DNA of 64,000 nt from Eublepharis macularius (Eukaryota > Chordata > Lepidosauria > Squamata > Eublepharidae): contig NC_072792.1 of NCBI RefSeq assembly GCF_028583425.1, forward strand, positions 159,532,676-159,596,675, written 5' to 3'. Under the pieces are notes generated by a model that worked only from the letters and a program-made list of their open reading frames with translations, had not been told where the DNA came from and searched no databases. Positions 11,773 through 22,589 of the stretch are shown here, in pieces. Each line of letters opens with the position of its first letter. The stretch's first letter is position 1. The position numbers and the translations under genes are program-made.

Positions 11773-11905
11773 AGGGGACCTCAACATTTTTAAGCCTGTG
11801 CACTTTTGACATTTTGAGAGGGGTGGTGCCACCCCAAAATGGCTGCCACAGAAAGCAGAGCCAAACCCCAAATGACTTCCACAGGAGGTACAGCCAAACA
11901 GAATA
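11773..11905 (+). mobile_element. Possible hAT-derived nonautonomous fragment
   Basis: Starts GCAGGGGACCTCAACATTTT and contains CAAAATGGCTGCCACAG and GCAGAGCCAAACCCCAAATG. I associate these words with a squamate DNA-transposon family. The related segment at 52404-52575 starts CAGGGGTCCCC. The right end is not defined. Confidence 0.4.
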
Positions 11906-12666
11906 CCTCCCTCTTTACTGCATTGAACAAATTAGGCTATAGCCCATGAAACCTAATATCACAATAAGTGTGTTAATCTTTAAAGCATTTCACTTCTGAA
12001 AACGGCACTCCACTAAGCATCAAGGGTTATATAATCATCATTCTACATTCTTCTTTCAAAAACCTTGTGAGTTAGATCATCATTATCCACATTTTACAAT
12101 GAAACCAAGAATGAAAGACAGAAAATTTCCCAGAGCTGTGATGGCTGTCTTAGGAATGCATCTGAAGGTGCCTAAGGATTCAGCAAAATGGAAGCTACAT
12201 AATAGCCACTTAGACCTGGACTACATGTAGAACACAACCAGGAGAGAAAGCCCTGAAGTGGTAAAATCAATGTACCACTTCAGACTTCAGGTGGAAGATC
12301 ACACTGATTTTTAATGTTTTTAAAAAAACCAAAACACTTCAAATAAAATCTTAACACAGCTGGAAGAAAGATTCCAGTCTAGTCTGCTTCACTCATTTCT
12401 TAAGCAATTAAAAGTGTTATTTTCCCCCTCAGTCTGGAGTGGTAGAGTCCATTCTACTTCCTCAGGACTCTACCACCTCATTCTGCTGAATGTGTAGATT
12501 AGGCCTTTGAAGCTTACCATACAGCCCCTGTAACCACAAGAGGAATAGGCCTTCTGGTATCTCCAACCACATAGTTAAACCCATCCCAGCTCAGCCATTT
12601 GGGAAATTCAGGAATGCAGAAAACTGAAAAATTGAGTATGTGGTTGATATGTATAGTTGTCACATA
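11906..12666. other. Noncoding stretch, nothing recognised
   Basis: No gene or named repeat. A short inverted pair, GAGTGGTAGAGTCC and GGACTCTACCACCTCA, occurs at about 12436-12480. Confidence 0.4.
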
Positions 12667-12784
12667 GGGCCAAGCTACAAGTGACGAATGACACTTGAAC
12701 GACAAGTGTATTTCTCCCTGTTCACTTGCACTCCACTCAATCCACTTGCCGTTCAAGTGTCATTCGTCACTTGTAGCTTGGCCC
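12667..12784. mobile_element. Palindromic MITE, 118 bp (GGGCCAAGCTACAAGTGAC family)
   Basis: Near-perfect palindrome: the left arm GGGCCAAGCTACAAGTGACG is mirrored at the right end, with the centre near CACTTGCACTCCACTCAATC. ATA lies on both sides. The copy at 63839-63956 has exactly the same length. Elements at 51048-51400 and 53044-53245 share the terminal 20 bases but have different interiors. Confidence 0.85.
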
Positions 12785-14134
12785 ATAGTTGGCTTTTAAG
12801 CTCTAGTTAGGAGCTACAGAAATGATCTCTGAAAGTATAGTCTTTTAAGCTGAATACACCATAAGTTAAAGGACAACACAATCAACACAGGAAAGGCTAT
12901 GTAAATACAATAATCTCTCTGATACTTCAGGAAGAACTTTCCCCACCTACATCTACCATGATCCAGCATGGGTAGCTTAGTAACTTTACAATAAGCCTGC
13001 ACCACTTGTGATCCATTAAGGCTTGAATATAGTCTATAAACTATGGATTCCAGTCTGTCATGAGCTCCTGGGACTAGCTGGTGTGCTGCATTTGCAGGCT
13101 CGAAAATTCTCCTACATTGTTTTTATAAACATAACGGAGGAGTAAAAGGAAAGCTTCACTGAGGGAAGAAATGCCTGGTCCTGGACATGTCATTTTCTTA
13201 CTTGCAGTGCCACACCTCTTTCCCCATTCAATTCAATGGCATTCTGGTCTAGCCAATATCACTTCGTGGGAGGCCTTGTAGCCTGCCCCCCCCCCCCGCC
13301 CAGGAAGAGGCTACATGGATGCCTATTTGGATACATACCAAATTCCCAATCCTTTCGCATGCAAGCGTGTTTTTTTTATAGCTTTAAAAGCATTTTTAAA
13401 AATCATCCTAGTCATTGGAGAGGAAATGTGTTACTCATCATGGGCTCATTCCAAAAAATATCACACACCAAAATATGGTTATGCTTCTGGGGGTTTGTTT
13501 TTAAAATCCTCAAGCACAACAAACACACACACAAAACAATTTGACCACAGAGCACAGTGAGCAAGGAGCCATCCCATCTTCATCACAAGCAACGATGACA
13601 CTGTGCTGCCATCTCTCTTAAAAGCGGCACGCAGCCTCAGACTCCCTAAACAGTTAATACAGGCTATTCTGATTCAGAGAAAGAAAAGAGAGCGAGTGAG
13701 CAAGCGAGCTGAAGAATCATCAGCCTTATTAATACTGAATGCTAAGTGGAGAAGTTTCGTTGTAGCTGCAGGGTTTTGAAGCAATTACTTTGACAGAACC
13801 TTTGTGCCTTAAGTCCCTTCGGAAAAAAAACATTCCAGATACTCTTTTCCACGCTTGTGCATTATTCTGAAAAGAAAACCTACACACCCTACTCCCGTCA
13901 TCTCACTTTCCCAAAATTGGATGAATTAAACATTTCGAAGCCTTGTTCTTGAAAACTATTTTTGTAACCTGGAAGCCTTCATTAACTTTTACAGTAGTCA
14001 TTTGATAGAGTACTTTGTGTTTTGCCTAGCACTTGCGTATTTTAAAAATTCTGGGTCGGTACTGGTGTATTTTAAATTAGCTCATAAAGTAAGAGGCCAT
14101 CTCTCAGCAAAATAAAACCATGTGTAAAAATTTA
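12785..14134. other. Repeat-poor noncoding stretch
   Basis: No gene seen. It has a C-run at about 13286-13298 and T/A-rich parts. Open frames (for example 13236-13544) lack any domain. Confidence 0.4.
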
Positions 14135-14282
14135 GGCTGTTTTCACACACTTGGGGATAATGCATTCTCAAAGCATTACGGCAATTGTTTGCAACTGGAT
14201 TTTCCTGTTTCACACAGGATAATCCAGTCGCAAACGATTGCACTGAGACTGCTTTATCCCAGTGTGCATGAAAGCAGGTCAT
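14135..14282. mobile_element. Fold-back element, 'TTTTCACACA' type
   Basis: Inverted arms: CTGTTTTCACACACTTGGGG at the left, CTTTATCCCAGTGTGCATGA then AAGCAGG at the right. Inner arms GTTTGCAACTGGATTTTCCTG and AGGATAATCCAGTCGCAAAC also pair. Similar ends occur at 29850-30033 and 62849-63152. Confidence 0.65.
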
Positions 14283-15035
14283 AAACTGTTTTTTTTTTAA
14301 TGTACGCACGCAAACATATTAAAAAACTAATTAACAACAAGAAGGTTGGGGGTTTTGCTAAGCTATAAATACTATTGTTATAATTTTCATTTTAAAATGC
14401 AGAGCTGTTTCTATGCTCTGATGTATCAGTTTTTGTCCCTCACAAATGGCACAAATTTATTAATTGCAATAAGGTCTAACAGACAGTACACTTCTGGGGA
14501 ATTATTGAGTGCATAAAATGGGAAGGAGAGTGATTGATTTCATGTTCTAGAAGGGCAGAATTGCCAGCCTGAAATGCACTGGAGTAATCTGCATATTGCT
14601 GTTTATTGGTACTTGGATATTATGGAATATAATCATTCATAAGATACAAATTCATGAGGAACATAACGAGCACAAGCCCACCCAAAAAATTAGCCGCTTT
14701 CAAGTTCTATTGCTTTTAGCAAGAGGAAGGTAAGCATAAACCTCAAATGGACAGTGCTTCACTTGTGGCTAGGAAGATTAGACACAATCCAGCCCCGTCT
14801 ATACTTTCAGGCATCTCATAAGCTTGTACAAGGTACATATGCTTGTCCCCAATCCAGTTATGACCCAGGGCCAGTTCATGCTGATGTGCTAAAGCAGTGC
14901 TAGAGAAGACACTCATCACCGAATGCTCCTCCATGCAAACTCCCACCAGTCCCATAATCATAGAAAGCTAGCATGTCAGGGATTAGGTTAGGCTGGAAAT
15001 TTTTGTCCCAACATCTAGGTTGATGGCAGAGACCT
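14283..15035. other. Repeat-poor noncoding stretch
   Basis: No gene. About 14400-14650 is AT-rich, repeat-free and has octamer-like and homeodomain-like words (TCTGCATATTGC, TTATTAATTGCAATAAGG). It is a candidate regulatory element by appearance only. Confidence 0.3.
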
Positions 15036-15250
15036 GCTCTAGCATAGTGGTTAAGAGGTTGGGATGTGAGTCAGCAATCTGCCGGTTTGACTTCCATGAC
15101 TGCCATGAGATCAGCAAGTGGCCTTGGATAAGCCACTCTCAGCCCCAGCTTGGGTTAATAATAATACTCTGGATCTAATAATACTATGTTCATCACTCTG
15201 AATTGGGTGCTAATCTGTCTAGAAGAGTGATATATAAAAACACTGCTGTT
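15036..15250 (+). repeat. tRNA-derived SINE, third type, diverged
   Basis: The head CTAGCATAGTGGTTAAGAGG leads to GTGGCCTTGGATAAGCCACT and CTCAGCCCCAGCTTGG, then a tail GGGTGCTAATCTGTCTAGAA with AGTGATATATAAAAAC. The same word order, in reverse, is found at 29015-29240. Confidence 0.65.
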
Positions 15251-15928
15251 GTTTTTGTTTCTATATACAGAGATTCTTGTTTGTGTAGTGAGAAACATTT
15301 AATCATGAAAGTTTTCACTTTCAACCTGAAGTCCTACAGTCTAGTCATGTGTTTACTACTACATCTGTTATCTACAAGGGATATGCCTAAATCTCATTGA
15401 AGGCAACTGAGTCATGCATGACTACACAGTTACACTAATTTCAATGGGACTATGGCCTAACTCTCACTGAAGCTGTTTCTGAGATATACCACTTCTGCAG
15501 GAAGTATCCTACACAGAATCTGTAGGAGTATCCTACACAAAATCAAAATGAAATACCAGCTTTTTGAGGAGAGGCAGCAAAGCAATACTCTGTGAGACTG
15601 ATCTGAAAGTTTTATACAGCTACGTTGCTTTAACATAAATGCCAAGGTATATTTGGCATGATACACCATTCTGAGTGTCTGAAGTAGCTTCTTCTGGCTA
15701 GATGATACAGTATTTGCCCAAGAGGCTGGAATCATAGATTCTAGCTCAGCAGCAATTTCCCATCTAATTAAGCAAGAGTGGGATAAAAAAAAGTACAGAA
15801 AAATACTAAATAAGTCCACTAAACACAGATCTTTGCAAGCTGGTACCTCAATCACAGTGCAGTACAATATATTGAAATTCGTACTGCCCATCAGCCATGT
15901 CCATCTTCCCTTCTCCTCTCCACAGATC
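15251..15928. other. Noncoding stretch, nothing recognised
   Basis: A minus-strand open frame of 144 codons (15457-15891) has no recognisable domain and lies in AT-rich DNA. I do not call it a gene. Confidence 0.4.
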
Positions 15929-16258
15929 TTCTAAAGCAGTGTTTCCCAACCTTTTATCCACGGAGGAACCCCTAAATTCATTTTTAAATCCCAAGGAATC
16001 CCTACCTATGAAAATATTTACAGGCCAGAAAACGTTGATGGCAGGGAGTACAATTCAATGCCTGCTAAATGATTGTCAAGAAAATGTGTTTAATTTAGAA
16101 TTTATTTATTCCATGATATTTAAGGGGATATTGGGAATTTTTTGCAGTATTTCAAATTATTTATTAATTTATTTCATGATTTCTTGTGGAACTCTTGACA
16201 ATACCCTTCGGAACCCTGTGGTTCCATAGAATCCAGGTTGGGAAACACTGTTGTAAAG
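15929..16258. mobile_element. hAT-type MITE with TIRs and target duplication
   Basis: The element runs 15937-16250 (314 bp), with inverted ends CAGTGTTTCCCAACCTT and GGTTGGGAAACACTG. The flanking octamers TTCTAAAG and TTGTAAAG match at seven of eight bases, as expected for an old hAT insertion. The interior is AT-rich and non-coding. Confidence 0.85.
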
Positions 16259-16927
16259 TCTATAACTGAGTCATCTAAGTGAGCAGAGCATACTTTGAAA
16301 AGATTATGCTTTCCACTATCACTAGGGGAAAGTGGGAAGAATGTGAAAAGAACATAAATTAAAGATAGGTAGAAAATGACATCCAGTTGGGTCTTTACTT
16401 TTTAATGTGTGCCTGGGAGATGTCTTCTTCCATTTGTTTCTCACTGCTGTATATGCTATTAATTAAAATGCACCTAAGAGCGTCTATCTCTCCTGATGTT
16501 GAACTATTTGGTTTTAGCTTTAAAGCAGCCGATTCTCTTAAGGCACTGTTTGTACGAGGGGCAGGGGGCACACACGCATATTAGTTGAGCACAACAAACT
16601 GCATTTCCTGAAAATAGCAACTTTTTTGCTTGAAATAAATAAGAGATATATTTTTAAAAGCCACCTTGGGCCACGATACAGCTCCCTTTAAGTATATTTA
16701 AGTTCTATGGGAGACCTAAGTACATACTTAATCACATCCCATAGAAATAAAGGGAACATTTAAGTGTTTAACTTTGGGTGGAAAGTCCCCTGTCATTCAA
16801 AATTAATGATGTAGTCTCTGCTGTCCCTCACTCACTCTTCCCCCTGGTCAAATAATTTTTGAAATTATTCCTTGGGCTCTTTTTACCTGTGTTTTTAACA
16901 GATGATATTTTTAGCAGCTCCTGACCT
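16259..16927. other. Noncoding stretch, nothing recognised
   Basis: No gene. A short inverted pair around 16670-16770 (CCTTTAAGTATATTTAAG and the AAGGGAACATTTAAG region) may be another old fold-back remnant. Confidence 0.35.
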
Positions 16928-17118
16928 GAACGGTCCAAGCTAGCCTGATCTCATCAGCTCTCAGAAGCTAAGTAGGGTTGGCCCTGGTTAGTATTGGATG
17001 GGAGACCACCAAGAAAGCCCAGGGTAGAAGCAGGCAATGGCAAACCATCTCTGAAAGCCTCTTGCCTTGAAAACCCTATGATATAACCGTAAGATGGCTG
17101 CAACTTGACAGCACTTCA
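16928..17118 (+). repeat. 5S rRNA-derived SINE (SINE3 class) with BovB-like tail
   Basis: The first 110 bases follow 5S rRNA: GATCTCATCAGCTCTCAGAA, then GCTAAGTAGGGTTGGCCCTG (internal control region, box A), then TAGTATTGGATGGGAGACC (box C). The 3' half reads GGCAATGGCAAACCATCTCT, TTGCCTTGAAAACCC and GCTGCAACTTGACAGCAC, which resembles the RTE-BovB 3' terminus (compare 23880-23920). It is a retroposon transcribed from a 5S-type promoter, not a functional 5S gene: the 5S part is diverged and fused to the tail. Confidence 0.88.
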
Positions 17119-17473
17119 CAAACGTACTCATTTTTAGCAGATGCCCTTGTTGGTCTGGATTCACAAAAGAAGGACAGGAGGGAAGGAATAGGTAGTATGC
17201 TGTCACTACGTAGACAGCAGAGAACTGCTCCATGCTGGACTGGTGAATTTGTTTTCAATGGAGCTCATTGTAAAATAGGCTGGAACAGACTACATTGGAG
17301 AGGAATGTGCATAAGATATAGCATGAAATGGGTTTCCGTCAATAACAATGTGATGACATTTTTCTTTTGTAATCTGATGATAAGTTACTGCAAATCGCAT
17401 AGGTCTTGATCACGACAAAAGGTATCTTATTCCAGTTTTAATGTAAGAAAAAGGCTTGTTACACTTGAAAATG
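17119..17473. other. Noncoding stretch downstream of the C11orf87 homologue
   Basis: Nothing named. It may or may not belong to a long 3' UTR of the minus-strand gene. Confidence 0.35.

Positions 17474-17549
<76 letters not shown>
17474..17549. repeat. (GA)n microsatellite, about 75 bp
   Basis: An uninterrupted GA run of about 37 units. Long pure dinucleotide runs are length-unstable. It lies about 1 kb past the stop codon of the minus-strand gene and would read (CU)n in its transcript if the 3' UTR extends so far. Confidence 0.97.
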
Positions 17550-17551
<2 letters not shown>

Positions 17552-18059
17552 ACGAACCCAAAACATTCCTGTGGAGCAACAACTCCACCCCCTCCCATAA
17601 ATATAGATATAGAAGCATAGCTAGATTGTTCAGTGTTCGCAGCTTTGCAGGGCACAGGGTAGGTAACACTGCAGAGAAAGGAGAGAAATTAAAAGAGAGG
17701 GAACAGCGTTGGGCAGCAGGGAGATCATTCTTTACTTGCTTAAGCTTAACTAGGGCCAAATGTTTCCAAAAAGGAAACAAAAATCAGTCTCTTAAACAGG
17801 AGAGAATGACGGAGTTATGGAAGAAAATGAAGAGGTGGGGGGCACAGTTTCTAACCCAAGAAACCTTACAAGAAAGGTCATCTTGCTCTTGATTCATAGC
17901 AAATGGGGCAAAAAGACAGGCCCCTGCCCAGCGCCACTGAACTCCAAAAGCATGTTCAGAATCCGTCTTTCCCATTCTGTTATCACACCCACCCACCTCC
18001 ACTCAGCTTTTCCTCCCCTTTTCATTCTTGGCATTGATCTTTTTTTCAAAAAATGGTCC
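17550..18059. other. Noncoding stretch, possible distal 3' UTR
   Basis: No domain-bearing frame. No minus-strand AATAAA that I can place with confidence. Confidence 0.3.
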
Positions 18060-18513
18060 TTTGAATACCATTCGAATTAATTATAATCCCCAACATAGAA
18101 GGGTAGGGAAACAGATATGCTGTTTCTATACATATTCAGGATCTTTTATATATGTACATCACAACTGTACTGCCCCCATCATTTCTTTTAGTACAGATGA
18201 CTTTATATTTGGTAGCAACTGTGCAGCTTTTTTTCCTCATCTTCTTTTAAAAGGAAAGAAAAATATATATATGAAAAGATGCATCCTTCCCTTTGCAAAA
18301 GTCAAGAAGGAATGCAATAGAATTTGTCATGCGCTTGAATTCTGGTTGATCTGGCTGGCTTGTTCTTTCATTATTAATCATAGTAATAATAATAATAATA
18401 ATAATTTTCTTCATCTTCTTCGGGATTATAATAATCACTCAAATATGTACAAGCACCAAACATCGTCTTTTGGTGAGATCTCCACACACACAAAAATAAT
18501 AAAATCAAGAAAA
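18060..18513 (-). promoter_or_regulatory. Probable 3' UTR of the C11orf87 homologue, with two Pumilio-type sites
   Basis: AT-rich sequence directly after the stop codon. Read on the minus strand it holds two exact UGUACAUA words, at 18451-18444 and 18158-18151, about 63 and 356 bases past the stop. UGUANAUA is the Pumilio-family binding element. Between them is an AUU repeat (complement of the TAA run at about 18383-18405). The true 3' end is not determined; a poly(A) signal was not located. Confidence 0.45.
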
Positions 18514-19144
<631 letters not shown>

Positions 19145-19917
19145 CTGCAAAAAGGAGGAACGAGTGTACCACAGCTTCAATGGTTTCAAAGAATACAACA
19201 CACAGCCCCATGCAACCGTCTCAGCTTCTTCATCCCCACCATCTGTCTTTCCACCAACACCGCCGCCCATTGATCCCCGAACTAATCAAATGCACTTATT
19301 GTTCAATGCCAGGAATAATGGAATATTCTATACCTGGAATAATGAGCCAGGGCCCCATTAGAGACAAAGTGATTTACACTGCAATCCTGTGCTGAGTTAC
19401 TCCAATCTAAACGCATCGATTCCACAGCGTTCCGTCTAAATCTAGCTCTGCATAGGATTGCATTGGAAGGAGGTGGGGGGGGGGGGATCAGCAGTGCCCT
19501 GGACTGAGGACTGCATCCTATCAATCCCAGCTGTCCTCCAGGTCCAGGGAAAGGAGGTTATTCCGCATGGCTTGCCGTGTTAAAGGGAGGGAAAGGGAGA
19601 GGGTGGCCAGAGACTCGGCAGGCGGACAGTCTTCTTGGCACCGCCGTTTCTCCTAAATTACTCAGCACCTCGGTAGTCCCCTCCACCCCCGTTTTCCTTC
19701 CCGAGTTTCAACGCCGGGCAAAGTTTGGACTTCTGCAGGTTTCCCACCTTGGGCATCCCCGGGCAACCCTCGTGCCCCTCGCCCTGCCTAGCGCGCAGGC
19801 TGCCCGAGAAGGGGGACCCTGCTCGGCTTCGGGGCTGGGGCGGGCAAGGCAGGCGAGGCGAGGCTGCCTTGGGGCGAAGATGTAAGGCAGAGCGCCCCCC
19901 TCCCCTCTTCCCCTTAC
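19145..19917 (-). other. C11orf87: Predicted intron 1 of the C11orf87 homologue
   Basis: Bounded by the donor CAG|GTAAGG (GT at 19917-19916) and the acceptor above, about 773 bases. It contains a small fold-back MITE at 19376-19466 and a G-run near 19474-19487. The donor matches the consensus at every key base. Confidence 0.55.
19376..19466. mobile_element. Small fold-back MITE inside the predicted intron
   Basis: CACTGCAATCCTGTGCTGAG at the left, CTCTGCATAGGATTGCATTG at the right. Same family as 8334-8410. Confidence 0.7.
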
Positions 19918-20028
19918 CTGGGCTGCCGCTGGCCGTCGACGGGGGAGGAAGCCGAGGGAGCCCCCAGCTGCCGCGCTCGCACAGGCTGCGGAAAGCGCTG
20001 ACTGAAGCGGGCAGAGCCGGAGCCGCCG
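19918..20028 (-). other. C11orf87: Predicted non-coding exon 1
   Basis: Its 3' edge is the donor CAG|GTAAGG at 19918/19917. Its 5' edge is estimated at about 25-30 bases past the TATA-like CTATAG at 20059-20054, giving a first exon of about 110 bases, GC-rich and without a supported start codon. The exact transcription start is an estimate. Confidence 0.45.
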
Positions 20029-20052
20029 CCGCTTCGGGAGCTCAGCGCGCAG

Positions 20053-20080
20053 CCTATAGCCAGCCCGGCCGGTGACGTCA
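20053..20080 (-). promoter_or_regulatory. C11orf87: CRE followed by a TATA-like box
   Basis: A perfect palindromic CREB/ATF site TGACGTCA lies at 20073-20080. Downstream on the minus strand, 13 bases on, is GGCTATAGGC, a TATA-like element. This order and spacing are those of cAMP/calcium-responsive promoters. Function is inferred. Confidence 0.6.
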
Positions 20081-20441
20081 CGCCGCTGGTCCCCCTGCCG
20101 GCCGGCCTGGGCTTCGCTTCCCGCCGCTCCTCCGCGGCCGCCTGTGGAGGGAGGGAGGGCGATCGGGCTCGCGGTTTCTTTCTTTGCCCGAGCGAGCGCT
20201 GCCGCGGCGCTCGGCGCGCACGCCCGGGCGGTCCCTCAGGCGGCGCGCCCCCCCGACCCACATACGCCCCCCCCCTCACGCCGCCCGCCTCCCTCTCTTT
20301 TGCGCCCAACTCCTCAGGTCTTATGGCTGCTTTCCCACGGCGCTCCCCCTCAGAGGCGGCAATCCCATTGATGCAGCCGTCCCTGCTCACTCGACCCGCC
20401 TCAAAATTCCCTCCGCTGACTCCGCCATCCTCAACCGAAGA

Positions 20442-20935
20442 AGCCTAACTATTTGATTCCTTCATCGATTCTCGCACGCATACACTTTCTGCCATCTCTA
20501 CCCATTCCATAGCCCCCTCGATGAAAGAAACCTAATACATCAATTCCCTCATCCGCAAACAAACTCACTGATTTATGGCATCTCTGTTTATCGCCTAATC
20601 ACCTCAACTGAAGGAGCCTAAAAATTTCCCACGAGGCAAATTTCTCATTTATTCTATAATTCCCCACCCAAGTCATACCATCTCAATAAAAAATGCCTAA
20701 CAATTCAATTCCCTCATCCACAAAAAAAACCTCACTAATTCTCCACATTTCTACCTATCCCCTAATTACCTCAAGCAAAGGAGGCAAAATTTCCACTTGC
20801 TTTGCAGTTTATATTACCTTGATCATACAAGCCTAATAATTCAGTTCCCTCATCTACAATAATCCCACTACTGAGGCCATCCCTATCTATTGCCTTATCG
20901 CCGCAATCAAAAAGCCTAAAAACTCCCTCATATAC
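20442..20935. repeat. Degenerate tandem array, about 85 bp unit
   Basis: A recurring frame begins with GCCTAA, runs through AATTCAATTCCCTCATC, CTCACT, CCATCTCTA, CCTATC, CCTAAT and ACCTCAA, and ends in AAGGAG. GCCTAA-like unit starts fall at about 20443, 20530, 20616, 20695, 20784, 20831 and 20914, so spacings are 87, 86, 79, 89, 47 and 83. Units are well diverged and one looks shortened. The array is AT-rich and abuts the CpG island on its upstream side. Confidence 0.7.
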
Positions 20936-21287
20936 AATGTGTCACTCTTTTTTAATTTGTGGGTATTAGTCACCATCTCACAAACCTTATAAAACAGCAA
21001 AAATCTGAATAAAACCATAAATCCAAATTGCATTAAATGACTTAAATAATTAAAATTACAAGCAGCAAATTTATTGCACATTTCCAGGAAAGGGCGGCAC
21101 ATTTATTTGGTCTTTTTAAAAATGCTGATTTTCAGTTTTAAAAGTCTGATGCTTGGATGGAGTCAAGAAACAATATCAAGTGGACTCTTGTGGAGCTGCA
21201 CAGGGAAGCAAATTCTTCCCCATTCTTATGCTAGTACCAATTGTTCTTTTAAAAAGTCTATTCAGCCTGTTTCCTTCAGCTCAACAA
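20936..21287. other. Noncoding stretch, nothing recognised
   Basis: AT-rich, no gene seen. Confidence 0.4.
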
Positions 21288-21380
21288 ACTGTACAATCCT
21301 AATCAGAGTCACTCCATTCTAAACAGGTTGATTTCAATAGGCTTAAACTAGAGTAACCCTGTTTAGGATTGCATTGAGTT
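21288..21380. mobile_element. Small fold-back MITE
   Basis: TGTACAATCCTAATCAGAGT at the left, TAACCCTGTTTAGGATTGCA at the right, TTTCAATAGGCTTAAACTAG inside. Same family as 8334-8410. Confidence 0.8.
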
Positions 21381-22207
21381 CATGCAAGAATTGCTCACAC
21401 ATATTTGAAAGACCAAGCTCAAAAAACCCAGTACCCTAGGACATATATATGCATAGTTACACAACTTAATAGAATTAAATAAAAATGCTGCTGCAAATGT
21501 TTACACAAAAATATTCAATTTTACTAAATAAATTTTGGTTTTCTCAATTCAAAAATCTGCTTATTTGCCAACACCACTCCGCTTTCTCTCTTCCTATAAC
21601 AGCTGCACCATATATCCCTAATGCCCATTTGTCTCCATAATATACACATTGTACTTCCTCTAAACCCCTCCCCTAAACTCTTGCTACCTCTTTATAAACA
21701 TGATACACATAATAATGCCCTCATTGTCCTCTGAAACTCTAATACATGCTTCCTTTGTTAAGGTACCTTTTAGCTTAGAAAATGATTTCATTGTGTGGAG
21801 AGCACTGATTAATCAATTAATGTCCTAACTGAACTCATTTCTCATGTGGGCAGTTTCCAAAAGATCATTCTCAATGAATAGAGAGACCTAGACCAAAATC
21901 ACACATGGATTTTCAAGTGCTTTAATTATCACTTGGGATTCTTCCCTAGCTTCAGCTAATGCACATTATCACCAGTCACAAGTTAGGCTTTTTGCAATTT
22001 AAACATAATAATACCTCGCTTCCTCTAGCACAGAAGAACATACCTGGTGGATTTACTCGTGACATTTTTTAAAAATTTGCCTTTCTTTCAAAGGAACTCA
22101 AGGCAGATAACAATGTTATGTAAACAAAAAGCATTTAAAAACCAACAAAATTGCAAGTCTACATGATATCATCAGTGATCTTCCAGTATATCCACTTGAA
22201 CAAATAC
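21381..22207. other. Noncoding stretch, possible LINE scrap
   Basis: No gene. At about 22060-22125, TTGCCTTTCTTTCAAAGGAA and CTCAAGGCAGATAACAATG resemble a LINE 3' end in reverse; too short to classify. Confidence 0.35.
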
Positions 22208-22429
22208 TGACTTTAAAAGAAAAAAGTCCAGTAGCACCTTTAAGACTAACCAACTTTACTGTAGCACAACCTTTCGAGAATCACAGTTCTCTTCTTCAGA
22301 TGAATTGTGATTCTCAAAAGCTTATGTACAGTAAAGTTGGTTAGTCTTAAAGCTGCTACTGGACTCTTTTCTATTTTACTACTACAGACTAACACAGCTA
22401 ACTCCTCTGGATCTATATGACTTTAAAAG
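22208..22429. mobile_element. Fold-back retroelement insertion, Penelope-like (family A)
   Basis: The insert 22220-22417 lies between two identical 12-base copies of TGACTTTAAAAG (22208-22219 and 22418-22429). Its arms are inverted: GTCCAGTAGCACCTTTAAGA then CTAACCAACTTTACTGTAGC at the left, mirrored by GTAAAGTTGGTTAGTCTTAA and GCTGCTACTGGAC at the right. The right arm continues into ACTACAGACTAACACAGC. Inverted arms with target duplications of this length suit Penelope-like elements, but no reverse transcriptase is present to prove it. Related tails: 44340-44445 and 47605-47690. Confidence 0.6.
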
Positions 22430-22589
22430 GGTTTTCTAAATAGTTCCACCCTGCAACGGCACTAGAACACTAACAATATAGGGACCTTCCTAACATCCCC
22501 AGGAAGGCTGTTCCATAATAATAGCACCACAGCATAAAAGGCGCCCCCAACATGGTGTTTTTGGGCTATGGGTTTATGGATATAACTTG
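22430..22589. other. Short unassigned stretch, possible old LINE
   Basis: AGGAAGGCTGTTCCATAATA with GCACCACAGCATAAAAGGCG resembles internal sequence of an old interspersed repeat; the family is not clear. Confidence 0.3.

Larger units (their letters stand above)
19590..20400. promoter_or_regulatory. C11orf87: CpG island and promoter region of the C11orf87 homologue
   Basis: A sharply GC- and CpG-rich block in an otherwise AT-rich window. It contains GC boxes (GGGGCGGGC near 19837, CCCCGCCC-like sites) and covers the predicted donor, exon 1 and upstream DNA. It is the only CpG island I see in 64 kb, in keeping with a single host gene. Confidence 0.85.

Noticed and set aside
15457-15891. A 144-codon minus-strand open frame as a gene
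   Set aside because: AT-rich, no recognisable family, no promoter or splice signals; probably chance.
16928-17045. A 5S rRNA gene
   Set aside because: The 5S similarity is partial and diverged, lacks the normal 5' end and terminator, and continues into a LINE-type tail; it is a SINE.
17410-17780. Minus-strand frames with a long Ser-Leu repeat
   Set aside because: They read through the GA microsatellite; no conserved domain on either side.
19725-20390. Several frames in the CpG island on both strands
   Set aside because: High GC content lowers stop frequency; sequences are Arg/Ala/Pro-rich with no domain, and they cover the predicted non-coding exon and promoter.
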